A DNA stretch of 64,000 nt from Absidia repens. Its lineage: Eukaryota > Mucoromycota > Mucoromycetes > Mucorales > Cunninghamellaceae. Below the pieces are notes generated by a model. It saw only the letters and a program-made list of their open reading frames with translations. It was not told where the DNA came from and did not search any database. The DNA is taken from contig MCGE01000010.1 of the NCBI GenBank assembly GCA_002105175.1, positions 682,001 through 746,000 on the forward strand, in the 5' to 3' direction. Both the position numbers and the translations under genes were made by a program. This document shows, piece after piece, positions 61,685 to 64,000 of the stretch (position 1 is the first letter of the stretch; each line of letters opens with the position of its first letter).

Positions 61685-64000
61685 CTAATCATCTTCCGTA
61701 TCGGTACCATAATCCAATATTTCCAGTCGTGTTGTATTTTCACTAGATGAATCCAACAAAAAAAAAAGTGAAGTGAGTTGCATATATATATAGATTATGT
61801 ATTAAATCCATCCTTACCTTTTAACAGCGGCCACACAACGTCGTTCATCAAAGGCAACCCGCCAAATACCATTGACATCGGTAATCAAATCACGCACAAG
61901 TTCACCGGTCTTTATATCCCACATTTTCAGTCCACCTTCCGATCCAGAAATCACTTTGTGGTCATCATGTTGAAAAGTAGTGATAGCACCTTTGTGACCC
62001 GAAAGTATATGATGGCAATCGTCAGAGTCCGCCGTCCATACACGTAGAGTACTGTCCGCCGCCGCTGAAACCAGGTAATTCTTCGTCAAACCAAGTAGAC
62101 CAACCAATATTGTATGACCTGCAAATCAAAAAAAAAAAAAAAAGTCAGTGAATAAATCTACATGCCCCTTCCTCATTTCTCTCTATACTTTTTTTTTTTT
62201 CCTATTACCTCGTAAAACCCTTTCACAAGTACCATCAATCATGTTGAATACCCGAATAGATGAATCCATACTACCAGAGATACATCGTTGCCTTTGAGCA
62301 TCAATGGCCACCGAGTATACCTTTTGTGTGTGTCCTTCTAATTGGTGTTTCAGCAACCCTGTTTCCAAATCCCAAAGCCTAACAGTGCTGTCATAACTTC
62401 CACTAGCCAATGTATTTCCGTGCGCCGCCAATGCCCGGACAGAATCTTTATGACCCTCTAACAAATGGACAAAAAATGGATTGAAATCATGTTCGTGTGG
62501 TTGTTGATGCTGATTGTGGTGTTTTGGTTGCTGATCTTGTTGTTGTTGTTGCTGTTGTTGTGGTGGCTGGAATGAATTCGATTGCAAGCCATTGAAGAAA
62601 AATAATAGATTGTTTTGTGGTTGTTGTGATAATGAAGATGATGAAGATGATGATGCTGTTGATGTTGAGGGTGGTGGTGCCATTGCTGCTGTGGATGGAT
62701 CCTCATCCATCATGGTATCCTTTGGTTGTCGGTATTGTGCGTCAAATCCAAAAATACTGCTATTTTGCTGCTGATGTTCTTGTTTGACTTCTTGAGAATG
62801 TCTCTGTTGATGACGGTGATGATGATGGTGGTGGTGGAGGTGATGATGATAATGATGATGTGATGCTTGCTGATTTTGTGATTGAGGTTGTGACCGTCCC
62901 GGAAGATAAGGTAATTTCCACACACGTAGAGTCATATCTCTTGATCCACTAACAATCAAAGGATGCGATGGTTGAATCACAGTCGCGCCGTCGTCGTTCA
63001 CCACTGGCGTCGGCATGACAATATGGAGACACCGCACAGTACTCGTGTGACCACGAAAGACAAAGCGACAAATACCATTTTCTATATCCCACACTCGTAG
63101 TGTTCGATCTGTAGAGCCAGTCACCAAAGTGTTTCCAACATATTGAAGTGCCCACACACCACCTTCGTGCCCACGTAGAACGCGTCGCAGCATGCCCGTT
63201 TTGATATCGTGTACATTGATATAGTTGTCATCGAATCCTGTGATAATCTTGTCGTCATCAAATTGCAAACAGGTGACCACCTCGCCGTGACCTTTGACTT
63301 GCTGTCTCTTAACTCGGTTGTGTTTCCAATTTTGTCGCACCTTGTGATGGTTTTTGTAGATTCGCTTGAATGGATGTACGTCATTGCTGTCAGTGTAGTT
63401 GTTGTCGTATCCAATATAAGCATCATCGTCCATGGTATCGAAATTCGGTGCAGATAATTCGGTGCGGTGAAGTTGTGTGGGGTCAGCTGGCGCGTAGGAT
63501 AATGGGTAGTCGTATGGGGATTGGTTCAAAAAGGATGCATCGCTGCTTTCATGCTTCAATTTTTTGATAGGCGATAGATATGGTGAGGTTGCCATTCCAG
63601 TTTTCATTGATAATGATGATGATGATGATGATGATGACGGTGCCCCTAAGTCATTCAGATGATATCGTTGTTGTTGTTGCTGTTGTAGTGTTCGTTGGTG
63701 AAGGTGTTCCAGTTGTTGTGAATATGGATGAGAAGTATAAAAATGGTGTTGTTGGTGAGGAAATTGTTGGTAAAGGTGCGCAGAAGTAAGTCCATACCGT
63801 TCGATTTCAGCAGCTGTGACGGTAAACCCAGCCTCTACAATTTTGGCCCGCCATAGATCAGCATCTTGTTCAATAGCATATTTCCACAGTCTCGACACGC
63901 CAGAAGCACGACACAAAGAGCGAACGTCCAAATATAATAAAATTTGCCGAGAGAGTCGACGCGGTAAACGAGCAATAAAGTCCAACTTGAGAGCTTGCAT
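61685..64000 (-). CDS. CDC4: F-box/WD40 protein, Cdc4/Fbw7-like (N-terminus at window edge)
   Basis: Substrate receptor of the SCF ubiquitin ligase that binds phosphorylated degrons such as CDK inhibitors. Exons 64000-62209, 62118-61818 and 61742-61685 give 716 residues from the edge Met. The F-box is right at the start (LDFIARLPRRLSRQILLYLD ... LWRAKIVEAGF), so the true N-terminus probably lies beyond the window. Seven to eight WD repeats follow: GHGEVVTCLQF, GHEGGVWALQY, GHTSTVRCLHI, GHKDSVRALAA, GHTQKVYSVAI, the repeat starting GHTILVGLLGL, and GHKGAITTFQH. Repeats three and four are separated by about 120 residues rich in His and Gln. The C-terminus is acidic (GTDTEDD). Pop1/Met30 are alternatives, but the order of repeats fits Cdc4 best. 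Confidence 0.88.

Overview
The window is nuclear DNA of a fungus, most probably an early-diverging zygomycete (Mucoromycota, Mucorales-like). The evidence is short introns (about 50-250 bp) with GTAAGT-type donors, AT-rich spacers full of A/T homopolymers, a fungal gene set (HUL4, PFK with a glyoxalase-like N-terminus, SNT1, a Chp1-like chromodomain protein) and protein sequences close to both yeast and animal orthologues. There is no operon, CRISPR array, phage or plasmid signal. I name no genus because I could not run a search.

Layout. 0.1-12.5 kb: CDC42 (+), a PP2A-class phosphatase catalytic subunit (-), the ribosome-maturation GTPase EFL1 (+), an HMCES/SRAP DNA-crosslink protein (+) and a penta-EF-hand protein (+). 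12.5-17.5 kb: a gene-poor gap with two copies of a dispersed repeat. 17.5-27 kb: mitochondrial tRNA 2-thiouridylase (-), a HAL-type protein kinase (+), a CSC1/OSCA-type channel (+) and an unusually short tropomyosin (+). 27-45 kb: a large SNT1/NCoR-like SANT protein (+), SRP14 (-), the mitochondrial ornithine carrier ORT1 (+), the HECT ligase HUL4 (+), 6-phosphofructokinase (+) and PUF6 (+). 45-47 kb: a gap with repeat copy C. 47-54.5 kb: DCN1-like (-), MTM1/SLC25A39-like (+) and a Chp1-like chromodomain protein (+). 54.5-61.7 kb: repeat D, an unrecognised acidic protein (-), the complex I 51-kDa subunit (+) and repeat E. 61.7-64 kb: a CDC4-like F-box/WD40 protein (-) that reaches the window edge.

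The genes are housekeeping genes of unrelated pathways (polarity, ribosome assembly, ubiquitin/NEDD8, mitochondria, glycolysis, chromatin). Exon models were joined by hand from splice consensus, reading frame and family similarity. For almost every gene the summed exon length is a multiple of three, which supports the models.

Most notable: (1) CDC42 keeps its P-loop GKT and its 191-residue length only if two separate 2-nt micro-exons are spliced in. (2) A five-copy, roughly 550-bp non-coding repeat family sits in all four gaps larger than 2 kb. It has an invariant CACGTG box, a pyrimidine tract, a conserved core that can fold, and AATAAA signals, so it looks like a family of Pol II-type non-coding transcription units or a non-autonomous mobile element. 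Other points are a GC-AG intron, a 16-nt exon, a four-cysteine loop in the MTM1-like carrier, a 123-residue tropomyosin and an 81-bp minisatellite inside the chromodomain gene.
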